DNA from: Acidobacteriota bacterium | GTDB lineage: Bacteria > Acidobacteriota > Terriglobia > Bryobacterales > Bryobacteraceae | Direction: 5' to 3' | Length of the DNA: 50,430 bases | Assembly: GCA_016870915.1 (NCBI GenBank) | Contig: VFZY01000012.1 | Span: 1-50,430 of the forward strand | Part shown: positions 12,493-20,616 of the stretch, piece by piece | How the letters are laid out: each line of letters begins with the position of its first letter | Numbering within the stretch: position 1 is the stretch's first letter | The notes under the pieces: generated by a model | The model's input: the letters and a program-made list of their open reading frames with translations, nothing else | What the model was told of the DNA's origin: nothing | Databases searched by the model: none | Program-made: the position numbers and the translations under genes

Positions 12493-13767
12493 TCAGAACG
12501 AGGTTAGCAGGCTGAAGAATGGAAAGCTGTAGTTGTGGCCGTCGCGTGTAGCTTTCCTGAGGAATCCGCCCGCGTGGAGGTGGGCAAAGCCGGCGGCGAT
12601 GGTGAACGTCTTGTTGACGGCGAAGGTGCCCGTGAGGTCAAACTCCTGGCCAACGTGGCGCCCGGCGGACCCATCGGCGCGGCGGGCCACGATGGCGTTG
12701 TTGGTGGCATAGAGCCCGTCGCGGGCGCTGGCGAGCCACATCTGGTGATAGGAGGGAATGATGGCGATGCTTTTCCAGGGTCTGATGTCGGCGGCTGTCT
12801 TCCAGTGATGGATGTTCTTCCAGCCGATCTGGTCGCTGAAGCCGATGCGGTCATGGGCGGCGGGATAGAGTTGATCGAAGGTGCCGCGCTGGCGGTCTGA
12901 GGGGTCGCGGTCGCCGGAGGCGTAGTTGTATTCGGACCAGAAGCGGGGTTTGCCTCTCCACTTGGGCATGGTGCGTCCCAGCCAGCCGTGGGCGGCGTGG
13001 GCTGAGACGGTGTCGCGTCTGAAGGAGCCGCGCTGGAGGACGCCTTCGATGGAGTAGTCAAAGCCGCGGGGAAGCTGACCGGCGGCGCGGAAGCCGGGGA
13101 CCCAGAAGTTGAGGCCGCCCACGCGGACGCGCCAGTAGAGGTAAGGCTCGATGAGGCCTTTGGGAACAAGTTTTTCGAGGCCGCCGTAGAGGCCGTGCAG
13201 GTTGTCGCCGGGTTCGGACTGATCGAAGCCATCGGCGCGGAGTTTGACGACGGCGCCGGTGAAGGTATCGAGGCGCAAGCCGCGTTTTTTGTCGCGCAAG
13301 GTGAGACGGACGGCATCCCAAGTGCGGCCGGTGTTGGACCATGCGGGGTCTCCCATGAGGCGGCCGGCGCCGAAGATGAGGGACTGGCGTCCGGTGCGCA
13401 CGGCCCAGGCTCCTTTTTCGGTGTCGCCGAGTTCGAAGAATCCCCAGCGAAGATCGAGCCGGTTTTCAAGAGGCGGGCCGTGGGGTTTGCGGTTGACGTG
13501 GGGCGACCAGGAGTCCTGGGTTTGGAAGTGGAACTTCATCCAACGGATGGGTTGGACGATGGCATCGGCCCGGAGGCGGCCGAGTTCGTAAAAGTCATTG
13601 GTGGCGTTCTGGAAGGCGCCGCCGCGGAAACCTTCGAGGCGAACGCGGTATTCGGCCTTGAACTGAATGTACTTGGGAAGGGTCTTGTTCAGTTCCTCAA
13701 CGGGACGGGTTTGGGCATGGGTCAAGGCCGCGGCGAAGGACAGCAGTGCGGCTCGATACAGCGGCAT
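12493..13767 (-). CDS. Alginate_exp-type outer-membrane porin
   Basis: 424-aa predicted beta-barrel. A signal peptide (residues 1-18, ending THAQ) is followed by alternating amphipathic strands rich in aromatic and Gly residues, and the chain ends in Phe (SLLTSF), typical of an outer-membrane barrel. RTGRQSLIFGAGRLMGDPAWSNTGRTWD near 122-149 and the WSEYNYASGDRDPSD stretch near 270-284 match the alginate export porin family. It would move anionic or sugar compounds across the outer membrane and heads the operon that includes the sulfatase. A GATAAT -10-like element at 13779-13784 and GGAG 7 nt before ATG support this start. Confidence 0.82.
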   Translation of the reverse strand: MPLYRAALLSFAAALTHAQTRPVEELNKTLPKYIQFKAEYRVRLEGFRGGAFQNATNDFYELGRLRADAIVQPIRWMKFHFQTQDSWSPHVNRKPHGPPLENRLDLRWGFFELGDTEKGAWAVRTGRQSLIFGAGRLMGDPAWSNTGRTWDAVRLTLRDKKRGLRLDTFTGAVVKLRADGFDQSEPGDNLHGLYGGLEKLVPKGLIEPYLYWRVRVGGLNFWVPGFRAAGQLPRGFDYSIEGVLQRGSFRRDTVSAHAAHGWLGRTMPKWRGKPRFWSEYNYASGDRDPSDRQRGTFDQLYPAAHDRIGFSDQIGWKNIHHWKTAADIRPWKSIAIIPSYHQMWLASARDGLYATNNAIVARRADGSAGRHVGQEFDLTGTFAVNKTFTIAAGFAHLHAGGFLRKATRDGHNYSFPFFSLLTSF

Positions 13768-13778
13768 GGGAAGACTCC

Positions 13779-13784
13779 ATTATC
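13779..13784 (-). promoter_or_regulatory. -10-like element GATAAT of the porin-sulfatase-ggt operon
   Basis: Lies 11 nt upstream of the porin ATG, with a GGAG ribosome binding site between. It would give a very short 5' leader. Confidence 0.45.
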
Positions 13785-13831
13785 GCGAAGTGGATCCCAG
13801 AAAGTGGCACGGGGAGTGGGGGAGGCTCTGG

Positions 13832-13837
13832 TACTCT
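13832..13837 (+). promoter_or_regulatory. -10-like element TACTCT, predicted leaderless start
   Basis: Ends 6 nt before the GTG at 13844; there is no room for a ribosome binding site. It supports GTG 13844 as the NHL-protein start. Confidence 0.5.
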
Positions 13838-13843
13838 GTCGTT

Positions 13844-14704
13844 GTGACGAGATCACTGAGCATGGCGTTGTGGCCGGCGATGATGCTGGCGGCGGGCGGC
13901 TATGAGCCCGCGGGATTCGTTCCGATTCCGGGAGAGGTGGCGCTGGGGGCGATGTCGGCGGTGGCGACAGACGCCAAGTCGGGGCGGGTGTACGTGCTGC
14001 ACCGTGGCGAGCCGCCACTGTTGGCATACGGCAAAGATGGCCGGTATGTGAAGGGCTGGGGCGGCGGCATGTTCAAGGTGGCGCATGGTCTTCGAGTGGA
14101 TGCCCGGGGGAACGTGTGGACGACGGATAACGGGAACCACGTGCTGCGCAAATTCTCGCCGGACGGGCAGTTGCTGCAGACGCTGGGCGAGGTGGGTGTG
14201 GCCGGCGGTGGCGAGAAGCAGTTCCGGTCGCCGGATGATCTGGTGTTTGCGCGCAATGGCGACATCTACGTGGCGGATGCGGGCAACGGCCGGATTGTGC
14301 GGCTGAAGGCAGACGGGACGTTCGTCGCGCAGTGGGGCAAGAAGGGGAAGGGTGAGGGCGAGTTCACGCTGGCGCACGGGATAGCGATCGATGGGAAGGA
14401 TCAGCTTTACGTGGCGGACCGGGGGGCCCGCCGGGTGCAGGTGTTTGCGCCGGACGGCCGTTTTTTGCGGATGATCACGGAGGTGGGGAATCCGTTCTGC
14501 GTGCTGGTGCACAGGAATGAGCTGCTGGTTTCCGAGGGTGAGATCCACAAGATTTTCCATACGGGGTTGGATGGGGCAGCGCGGGCGGCGTGGGGTGGTC
14601 CGGAGGTGTTGCAGTTGCCGCATATCATGGCGGTGGCGAAGGATGGGACGTTGTACGTGGCCGAGGTGAACGGGAAGCGGGTGCAGAAATTCCGGCCGCG
14701 GTGA
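13844..14704 (+). CDS. Secreted NHL-repeat beta-propeller protein
   Basis: 286-aa protein with a signal-peptide-like N-terminus (SLSMALWPAMMLAAGGY). Several NHL repeats follow, for example WTTDNGNHVLRKFSPDG, YVADAGNGRIVRLKADG, YVADRGARRVQVFAPDG and YVAEVNGKRVQKF, at roughly 45-residue spacing, which predicts a six-bladed propeller. Such proteins act as binding scaffolds or as peptidyl-glycine lyase-like enzymes; no catalytic set is evident, so the role is unknown. The start is GTG at 13844; an upstream in-frame extension to 13667 reads into the opposing porin gene and is rejected. Its stop codon forms the beginning of the duplicated promoter block before rnpB. Confidence 0.82.
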   Translation: MTRSLSMALWPAMMLAAGGYEPAGFVPIPGEVALGAMSAVATDAKSGRVYVLHRGEPPLLAYGKDGRYVKGWGGGMFKVAHGLRVDARGNVWTTDNGNHVLRKFSPDGQLLQTLGEVGVAGGGEKQFRSPDDLVFARNGDIYVADAGNGRIVRLKADGTFVAQWGKKGKGEGEFTLAHGIAIDGKDQLYVADRGARRVQVFAPDGRFLRMITEVGNPFCVLVHRNELLVSEGEIHKIFHTGLDGAARAAWGGPEVLQLPHIMAVAKDGTLYVAEVNGKRVQKFRPR

Positions 14705-14747
14705 GGCGCGGGTACACTACGGCCGCGCTGAGGCGCGGGGTACACTA
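14702..14747 (+). promoter_or_regulatory. Tandemly duplicated promoter element ahead of RNase P RNA
   Basis: Two near-identical blocks, 14702-14719 and 14729-14747, each read TGAGGCGCGG(G)GTACACTA and carry a TACACT -10-like hexamer (14713-14718 and 14741-14746). The second hexamer sits 6 nt before the apparent rnpB 5' end. The first block begins with the stop codon of the NHL gene. Confidence 0.6.
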
Positions 14748-14752
14748 GAGGT

Positions 14753-15130
14753 GGCTTGCCGGACGGGTGGTCGCGGGCGCTTCGGCGTTCGAGGAAAGTC
14801 CGGTCTCCACAGGGCGGCGTGCCGGCTAACGGCCGGGGGGGCGTGCTCAAAGCGCGTTTCACGGATAGTGCCACAGAAAATGTACCGCCGGGCCAGAAAG
14901 GGCCAGGTAAGGGTGAAAAGGTGCGGTAAGAGCGCACCGCGGCGCGGGTAACCGTGGCTGGCAGGGAAAACCCCACGCGGAGCAAGACCAAATAGGGGAG
15001 GAGGGACGGCCCGTCCCGTTACTACTTCCGGGTAGGTCGCTCGAGCCGTTCAGTAATGGACGGCCAAGATGAATGACCGCCCCTCGCGGCGACGCGGGGA
15101 CAGAAACCGGCTTATAGTCCGGCAGGCCAG
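14753..15130 (+). ncRNA. rnpB: RNase P RNA, bacterial class A
   Basis: Catalytic RNA that matures tRNA 5' ends. Conserved blocks are present in order: GAGGAAAGTCCGG (about 14792), a CGGATAGTGCCACAGAAAA block (about 14862), GGGTGAAAAGGTGCGGTAAGAGCGC (14911-14935), GAGCAAGACCAAATAGG (about 14980), GTAGGTCGCTCGAGCC (about 15031), AGATGAATGACCG (about 15067), and ACAGAAACCGGCTTATAG near 15100-15117. Helix P1 pairs CTTGCCGGAC near 14755 with GTCCGGCAGG at 15117-15126, setting both ends to within a few bases. It is driven by the twin TACACT elements. Confidence 0.96.
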
Positions 15131-15485
15131 TTCAGACCGCCGCCGCAGCGGTTGCCAGAGGCGGGAAGCCGCGCCATCATGGTGTCACGCAGGCTGAGGT
15201 TTAGCGAGATCTACCGCCACAAACGCTCGGCCGGATGAAGTTGCCTCCCTGGGCCCTTGTCGCGACTGTGGCCGCCTCTCTGGACGCCGCCCACTTCGTG
15301 TAAAGCCGGGGCGGCACCCACCGACCGCGACCCGGCGCAGGCAACTGGCGGCACAGCGCGGGATTGGTTGGCTATACTGAGAAGAGCCATTGCCCGCCCT
15401 CGCCCTGCGAGTGCGCGGAATCCTGCTCCTGCGGGAGCCGCCGGGGTGCGGCGCAAGGCTGACCGCTGAAGGAGAGTTCGGATTC
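15131..15485 (+). other. Intergenic leader region upstream of the PpiD-like gene
   Basis: No convincing gene in about 355 bases. A 22-codon frame at 15235-15303 has a signal-peptide-like sequence (MKLPPWALVATVAA) but no further support. A TATACT -10-like element at 15373-15378 would start the ppiD-like transcript near 15385, leaving a leader of about 100 nt. No clear terminator was seen after rnpB. Confidence 0.5.
15373..15378 (+). promoter_or_regulatory. -10-like element TATACT for the PpiD-DedA transcript
   Basis: Best -10 match upstream of 15486. Unlike its neighbours it lies about 107 nt before the start codon, so this gene has a normal leader and a GAAGGAG ribosome binding site. Confidence 0.5.
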
Positions 15486-17417
15486 ATGTTTCAACTGTTT
15501 CGTAACCGGGACACCGCCTTTCGTTATGTCCTGGGTGGGATGCTGACGCTGATTGCGGTGTCGATGGTGGTGACGCTGATCCCGGGGTTTGGCAGCGGCA
15601 GCGGCGCTTCCGGGGACGATCAGACGGTGGCGGAAGTGGGCGACTCGGTTGTGACCGAACGCGAGGTTCGGCTGCAGGCGCAGAACATGGTTCGGGGCGG
15701 CGGCGTTCCGGCGGGCATGGCGGGCTTCATCGTCCCGCAGATGGTGGAGAGCCGGGTGGCGGAGTTGGCCGTGGAGTACCAGGCCAAGCGCATGGGCTTT
15801 GAAGTGACCGAGTCCGACGTGGCGGCCTACATCAAGGAACTGATGCCGGCGCTGTTTCCGAACGGACAGTTCGTGGGCCAGCAGGCCTATGCCTCGATGC
15901 TGGGGCAGCGCGGAACGACGGTGCAGGAGTTCGAGCGGAACGTGCGGCGCAGCCTGGTGACCTCGAAGCTGCACAGTCTGGTGGCCGAAGGGCTGCTGGT
16001 GACCAACGCCGAGGTGGAGGCGGAGTTCCGGAAGTCGAACGACAAGATCACGATCGCGTTCCTGACGCTGGATCCGGCGAAGGTCCGCGAGGAGGTCAAG
16101 GTGACCGAAGCGGACGTGGCGGCGGAATTTGAAAAGACGAAGGCCGGCCACAAAGTGGGCGAACAGCGCACGTTTTCGCTGCTGGTGCTGGATGAGGCTC
16201 GCGTTGCCTCTCAGTTCAACGTGCCCGATGCCGAACTTCGCAGGGCGTACGCCAGCGACACGGAACGGTTCCGGACGCCGGAACGGGTCCGGGTGCGGCA
16301 CATTCTGTTGAAGACGACCGACAAGCCGGCGGCCGAACTGCCGACGATCCGGAAGAGGATGGAGGATCTGCTGAAGCAGGCGAAGGGCGGCGCGAACTTC
16401 GCGGAGTTAGCGAAGAAGGTGTCGGAAGACACCGGGTCCGCTCCGAATGGCGGCGATATCGGATTCGTCACGCGCGGACAGACCGTGAAGGCGTTTGAGG
16501 AAGCGGCTTTCAAGATGAAAGCCAACGAATTGAGCGGCATTGTGGCCACCGAGTACGGGTTGCACATCATCCAGATGGTGGAGCGGCAGGATGCGCACAC
16601 GTTGACGTTCGAGGAAGCCCGGCCGCAACTTGTGAAGGAAGCGACTCAGCGCCAGGTGTACGACCGGATGCCGGCCATCGCCGGTGAGATGCGCGACGCG
16701 CTGGCCAAGGCACCCACGGCGACCGTGGATGTGGCGACGAAGTACAACGCGCAGTTGGTGAAGGCGGAAAAGATCGGCAGCGGAGACGCACCGCTTCCCT
16801 TGTTGAACAAAGCTCCCGAGGTGTATGCCGCGGTGGCCGGTTTGAAGAAGGGCGACGTGACGCAAGTGATCAACGTGGCCGGGAACCGGCTGGTGGTGGC
16901 GCAGTTGGACGAGATTCACCCCGAGCGGCCGGCGACGCTGGCCGATGTGGGTGGCCGAATCATGGAAGATCTGAGGATCGCGCGCGGCAATCAACTGCTG
17001 GAAGCGCGGCGGAAGACCGCCGAAGAGAAGCTGGCGGCGGCTGGGGCGGATCTGAAGAAAGTGGGCGCCGAGTTGAAACTGGAGTACAAGGAAGCGCCGG
17101 AGTTCACCGCGGATGGCGCGGCGGAGGGCCTGGGCAGCGCGTCCGTGCTGACGGAGGCGTTCGCCAAGCCCGTGGGGTCGCTGATTAAGCCGGTGACGCT
17201 CGACGGGAAGTGGTTCTTCGTGAAGGTGACGGGCCGCCAGGACGCCGACTTGTCCAAGCTGCCCGCGGGCCGCGAGGCGATTGTCGCCAAACTACGCAAC
17301 GCCAAGCAGACCGAGCGCCGGCAGTTGTTCGAGGACGGCCTGGTGGCGAAGCTGACAGCCGAAGGCAAGATCAAAATCCGCCAGGATGCCATCAAGCGGA
17401 TTGTGAACACCATCTAG
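15486..17417 (+). CDS. PpiD/SurA-like membrane-anchored peptidyl-prolyl isomerase chaperone
   Basis: 643-aa inner-membrane-anchored periplasmic folding factor. A single N-terminal transmembrane segment (residues about 14-36, YVLGGMLTLIAVSMVVTLI) precedes a SurA_N-type chaperone region (about 45-240), a parvulin PPIC domain (about 270-375, containing RVRHILLKTTDKPA and GGDIGFVTRGQTVKAFEEAAF) and a PpiD-like C-terminal region. ATG at 15486 is chosen for its GAAGGAG ribosome binding site and because the membrane segment then starts near residue 14. The longer frame from 15390 begins with TTG and adds Pro/Arg-rich sequence. Followed after 9 nt by the DedA gene. Confidence 0.9.
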   Translation: MFQLFRNRDTAFRYVLGGMLTLIAVSMVVTLIPGFGSGSGASGDDQTVAEVGDSVVTEREVRLQAQNMVRGGGVPAGMAGFIVPQMVESRVAELAVEYQAKRMGFEVTESDVAAYIKELMPALFPNGQFVGQQAYASMLGQRGTTVQEFERNVRRSLVTSKLHSLVAEGLLVTNAEVEAEFRKSNDKITIAFLTLDPAKVREEVKVTEADVAAEFEKTKAGHKVGEQRTFSLLVLDEARVASQFNVPDAELRRAYASDTERFRTPERVRVRHILLKTTDKPAAELPTIRKRMEDLLKQAKGGANFAELAKKVSEDTGSAPNGGDIGFVTRGQTVKAFEEAAFKMKANELSGIVATEYGLHIIQMVERQDAHTLTFEEARPQLVKEATQRQVYDRMPAIAGEMRDALAKAPTATVDVATKYNAQLVKAEKIGSGDAPLPLLNKAPEVYAAVAGLKKGDVTQVINVAGNRLVVAQLDEIHPERPATLADVGGRIMEDLRIARGNQLLEARRKTAEEKLAAAGADLKKVGAELKLEYKEAPEFTADGAAEGLGSASVLTEAFAKPVGSLIKPVTLDGKWFFVKVTGRQDADLSKLPAGREAIVAKLRNAKQTERRQLFEDGLVAKLTAEGKIKIRQDAIKRIVNTI

Positions 17418-17426
17418 CGGCCCCGG

Positions 17427-18083
17427 GTGGATACCTTATTCGACCTGGTCCGCACGCTTCTGGACGCCCAGAAGCTGCGGCACCTGCTGGAAACCACGCT
17501 TTCGGGTTGGCCTGCGTACGCAGCCGTTGTGGCGATTGTGTTCGCGGAGACCGGCTTGTTGTTTGGCTTCGCACTGCCGGGCGACAGTCTGCTCTTCGTG
17601 GTGGGAGTTCTGGCCGGCGCCGGACAGCTTGATATCGTGCTGGTCAACGTTCTGCTGATGGCGGCGGCGATTCTGGGTGACGCCACGGGCTACGCACTGG
17701 GACGGCGGGCGGGGCCCGCGATCTTCGACCGGCCCAGTTCGCGGCTTTTCAAACGGGAACACCTGCTTCGCACCAAGGCGTTCTACGAAAAGCACGGTGG
17801 CAAGACCATCATCTACGCCCGGTTCGTGCCCATCATCCGCACATTCGCTCCGTTCGTGGCCGGCGTGGCAGAGATGGGTTATCGCCGTTTCGCCGCGTTC
17901 AATATCTTCGGTGGCATCGGGTGGGTGGCCGGATTGACGGCGCTGGGGTACGCGGCGGGGAATCACCCGCTGGTGCAGCGGCACTTCGAAAAGGTGATCC
18001 TGGGCATCATCGGCGTTTCCGTGCTGCCATTGTTGATCGAGTTGCTCAGAGCGCGGATGGCATCGAAACCCAAGTTTCCGTAG
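17427..18083 (+). CDS. DedA-family (SNARE-associated/VTT) inner-membrane protein
   Basis: 218-aa polytopic membrane protein. VTT-domain hallmarks are FAETGLLFGFALPGDSLLF near 33-51 and GDATGYALGRRAG near 79-91, with the conserved amphipathic FYEKHGGKTIIYARFVPIIRTFAPFVAG near 115-142, which carries the key Arg residues. Members of this family move lipid carriers such as undecaprenyl phosphate or phospholipids across the bilayer. GTG start at 17427, 9 nt after the PpiD-like gene, probably co-transcribed. Confidence 0.9.
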   Translation: MDTLFDLVRTLLDAQKLRHLLETTLSGWPAYAAVVAIVFAETGLLFGFALPGDSLLFVVGVLAGAGQLDIVLVNVLLMAAAILGDATGYALGRRAGPAIFDRPSSRLFKREHLLRTKAFYEKHGGKTIIYARFVPIIRTFAPFVAGVAEMGYRRFAAFNIFGGIGWVAGLTALGYAAGNHPLVQRHFEKVILGIIGVSVLPLLIELLRARMASKPKFP

Positions 18084-18151
18084 GGCCGGGTTCATCGTGT
18101 TGATCAACGCGGTCCAACGTGTGCGAGGCAGAGAGAGCCCCGCAATCCTGA

Positions 18152-18157
18152 TACTCT
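18152..18157 (+). promoter_or_regulatory. -10-like element TACTCT, predicted leaderless start
   Basis: Ends 7 nt before the ATG at 18165; no ribosome binding site fits between. Confidence 0.5.
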
Positions 18158-18164
18158 GGACGGG

Positions 18165-18596
18165 ATGACCCGCGTTTTCTCGATTGCCTGCATCGCCACA
18201 TTGTTGGTCACGCTTTGCACCGCGGCGGACTCCGCCAAGGAGGTGCTGGCGGCTCAGGAAGCGTTCGGAAAAGCATCGGTTGCCGGCGACAAGGCGGCGC
18301 TCGACAAGCTGCTGCATGACGACCTTCAGTATGTCCATTCGAGCGGCCAACTGGACAGCAAGAGCGTGTACATCGGCAACATCACAAGCGGACGGTCGAA
18401 GTACCTGGCCATGGAGATGTCCGGCACCACGGTGCGGGTGTTCGGGAACTACGCTTCCGTGCGGACGAAGCTGGTGGTGAGAGGCGAGCAGCAGGGCAAG
18501 GAGATGATCACCCATCTCAACGTCTTGTTCGCCTGGGTGAAGGCGGGCAAGGGCTGGCAGATGGTGGACCGGCAGGCGATCCGGGTGCAGCCGTAG
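18165..18596 (+). CDS. Secreted SnoaL-like / DUF4440 (NTF2-fold) protein
   Basis: 143 aa with a Sec signal peptide (residues 1-20, IACIATLLVTLCTAADS) and a single NTF2-like cone domain: AAQEAFGKASVAGDKAALDKLLHDDLQYVHSSGQ near 28-61, then beta strands with VRVFGNYASVRTKLVV and a terminal WQMVDRQAIRVQ. DUF4440 members include polyketide cyclase-like and ketosteroid-isomerase-like proteins, but no catalytic residues can be assigned. It lies 14 nt upstream of the biotin carboxylase gene; a functional link is not evident. Confidence 0.85.
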   Translation: MTRVFSIACIATLLVTLCTAADSAKEVLAAQEAFGKASVAGDKAALDKLLHDDLQYVHSSGQLDSKSVYIGNITSGRSKYLAMEMSGTTVRVFGNYASVRTKLVVRGEQQGKEMITHLNVLFAWVKAGKGWQMVDRQAIRVQP

Positions 18597-18610
18597 TTCC
18601 CTCCCCCGGC

Positions 18611-20110
18611 ATGTTCCGCAAGGTCCTTATAGCCAACCGCGGCGAGATCGCGGTCCGTCTCATTCGCGCTTTGCGTGAGTTGGGCATTCCGAGCGTGGCG
18701 GTCTATTCCGAGGCAGACCGTGGCGCGCTGCACACACGGATGGCCGACGAGGCGGTGCTGCTGGGCCCGGCGCCTTCGGCGGAAAGCTATCTTCGAAAGG
18801 ATCGTCTGATCGAAGCCGCGGTGCGCACCGGCGCCGAAGCCGTTCACCCGGGCTATGGGTTCCTGAGCGAGAACGCCGGATTCGCCGCGGCCTGCCAGGA
18901 GGCGGGGCTGGTATTCATTGGGCCGCCGGCTTCGGCCATCGAGAAGATGGGGTCAAAGACGAACGCCCGCACGCTGGCCAAGGCGGCCGGGGTTCCGGTG
19001 ACACCGGGCACGGAGGAGCCGGTGACGGACGATGCGGTGGCGGCGCGCACGGCACGTGAAATCGGGTACCCGGTGCTGTTGAAGGCCTCGGCTGGCGGGG
19101 GCGGCAAGGGGATGCGCCGCGTGGATGATGAGCGTGGGCTGGCGGCGGCGTGGCGGGATGCGTCCAGCGAGGCGCAACGATCATTCCAGGACGGCTCGGT
19201 GTATATCGAGAAGCTGATCGTGGAGCCGCGCCACATTGAGATTCAGGTGCTGGGCGACCAGCACGGACACATGATTCACCTGGGTGAACGCGAATGCTCC
19301 ATCCAGCGGCGGCACCAGAAGATCATTGAGGAGTCGCCGTCGCCGCTGCTGGCGGAGCATCCGGAGTTGCGTCATGAGATGGGTGAGGCCGCGGTGCGGG
19401 CGGCGCGCGCGGCCGGCTATCACAACGCCGGAACGGTGGAGTTTCTTGTGGGGCCGGACCGGCGTTTCTACTTCCTGGAGATGAATACCCGGCTTCAGGT
19501 GGAGCACCCGGTGACGGAACTGGTGACGGGCCTGGATCTGGTGCGGTGGCAGTTGCGGATCGCCCGCGGGGAGCACCTAACGGTGCGCCAGCAGGATGTG
19601 GCGCTGCGCGGCTGGGCGATTGAATGCCGGGTGTACGCCGAGGATCCGGATAATCAGTTCCTGCCGTCGCCCGGGCGGATCACACATCTTGTGGAGCCGG
19701 CGGGCCCCGGCATCCGGCTGGATTCAGGCGTGTATGCCGGATGGAACGTTCCGATCGACTACGATCCGCTGCTGGCCAAGCTGGCGGCCTGGGCCGAGAC
19801 CCGCGATGACGCGGCGGACCGGTTGCGGCGCGCTCTGGGTGAGACGGTGGTGGGCGGCATCCGGACCAATGTCGCGTTTTTCCGGGAGGTGCTGGACGAT
19901 GCGGAGTTTCGCGCCGGGCTGCTGCACACCGGGTTTCTCGATGGCTTCTTCGCACGCCGGGCAGCGGCAAGCGTGCCCGAACGGCTGGAAGCGGTGGCGA
20001 TGGTAGTGGCTGCCATCGAACAGACGGGCCGCGGCGGCCGTAAGGCGGAAGCGGTGGGACGCGAGCCGGCTTCCCGGTGGCGGCAGGGCCGCGAGGAGAT
20101 GTACCGGTGA
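18611..20110 (+). CDS. Biotin carboxylase subunit of an acyl-CoA carboxylase
   Basis: 499-aa ATP-grasp enzyme that carboxylates biotin from bicarbonate and ATP. Biotin carboxylase N-domain (1-115, starting MFRKVLIANRGEIAVRLIRA), ATP-grasp (about 116-325, with KASAGGGGKGMR and EMNTRLQVEHPVTE) and C-domain (about 335-445). It is about 50 residues longer than a typical AccC; the Arg/Ala-rich tail and the adjacent separate biotin carrier suggest a split acyl-CoA carboxylase (methylcrotonyl-, propionyl- or acetyl-CoA type). No carboxyltransferase gene is in the window, so the acyl substrate is unknown. Its stop overlaps the next start (GTGA). Confidence 0.92.
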   Translation: MFRKVLIANRGEIAVRLIRALRELGIPSVAVYSEADRGALHTRMADEAVLLGPAPSAESYLRKDRLIEAAVRTGAEAVHPGYGFLSENAGFAAACQEAGLVFIGPPASAIEKMGSKTNARTLAKAAGVPVTPGTEEPVTDDAVAARTAREIGYPVLLKASAGGGGKGMRRVDDERGLAAAWRDASSEAQRSFQDGSVYIEKLIVEPRHIEIQVLGDQHGHMIHLGERECSIQRRHQKIIEESPSPLLAEHPELRHEMGEAAVRAARAAGYHNAGTVEFLVGPDRRFYFLEMNTRLQVEHPVTELVTGLDLVRWQLRIARGEHLTVRQQDVALRGWAIECRVYAEDPDNQFLPSPGRITHLVEPAGPGIRLDSGVYAGWNVPIDYDPLLAKLAAWAETRDDAADRLRRALGETVVGGIRTNVAFFREVLDDAEFRAGLLHTGFLDGFFARRAAASVPERLEAVAMVVAAIEQTGRGGRKAEAVGREPASRWRQGREEMYR

Positions 20111-20601
20111 AGCTGCTGGCCACGGCCGGAGACCGGCGGATTGAGCTGACCGTGGAGCGCGCGGGCGGAGCGTGGAGTTTTCGCGCCGGCAGCCAGGACG
20201 GGGTGCTGGATGTGCTGGAGATCGCACCCGGAGTCTATTCCGTTCTGGATGGCGATCGCTCCCATGAAGTAAGGTTGTGGGCTGGCCCGGAGGGCTGGAC
20301 GGTGGAGGTTGAAGGCCACCGCCTGGATGTGGCTCTGGCGGACCCGCGCGACGCGGCCGCGGGCCTGGCGGGCGCCGACGGCGGGGCGCGGCTGGAGTTG
20401 AAGGCGCCGATGCCGGGCAAGGTGGTACGCGTGCTGGTGCAGGAAGGGGATTTGGTGGAAGCGGGCCAGGGGATCGCCGTGGTGGAGGCGATGAAGATGC
20501 AGAACGAAATGAAGGCAAGGCGCGGCGGGCGTGTGGTGACGGTGCGGGTGGCGGAGGGCGCGGCGGTGGCGGCGGGTGAAGTGCTGGCCGTGATCGAATA
20601 G
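20107..20601 (+). CDS. Biotin carboxyl carrier protein
   Basis: 164-aa biotin carrier. The C-terminal biotinyl-lipoyl domain (about 98-164) holds VVEAMKMQNE with the biotinylated Lys at 130. The N-terminal 95 residues form a small beta-rich domain resembling the BT domain region of acyl-CoA carboxylase alpha chains rather than the Pro/Ala linker of AccB. The start is GTG at 20107, overlapping the carboxylase stop; together the two genes look like an alpha chain split in two. Confidence 0.88.
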   Translation: MKLLATAGDRRIELTVERAGGAWSFRAGSQDGVLDVLEIAPGVYSVLDGDRSHEVRLWAGPEGWTVEVEGHRLDVALADPRDAAAGLAGADGGARLELKAPMPGKVVRVLVQEGDLVEAGQGIAVVEAMKMQNEMKARRGGRVVTVRVAEGAAVAAGEVLAVIE

Positions 20602-20602
20602 C

Positions 20603-20608
20603 GATAAT
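20603..20608 (+). promoter_or_regulatory. -10-like element GATAAT, predicted leaderless start
   Basis: Ends 8 nt before the ATG at 20617 and overlaps the end of the carrier gene region. Confidence 0.45.
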
Positions 20609-20616
20609 GAAGAACG

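Noticed and set aside
15390-15485. N-terminal extension of the PpiD-like protein
   Set aside because: It starts with TTG, adds Pro/Arg-rich sequence before the membrane anchor, and ATG at 15486 has a good ribosome binding site.
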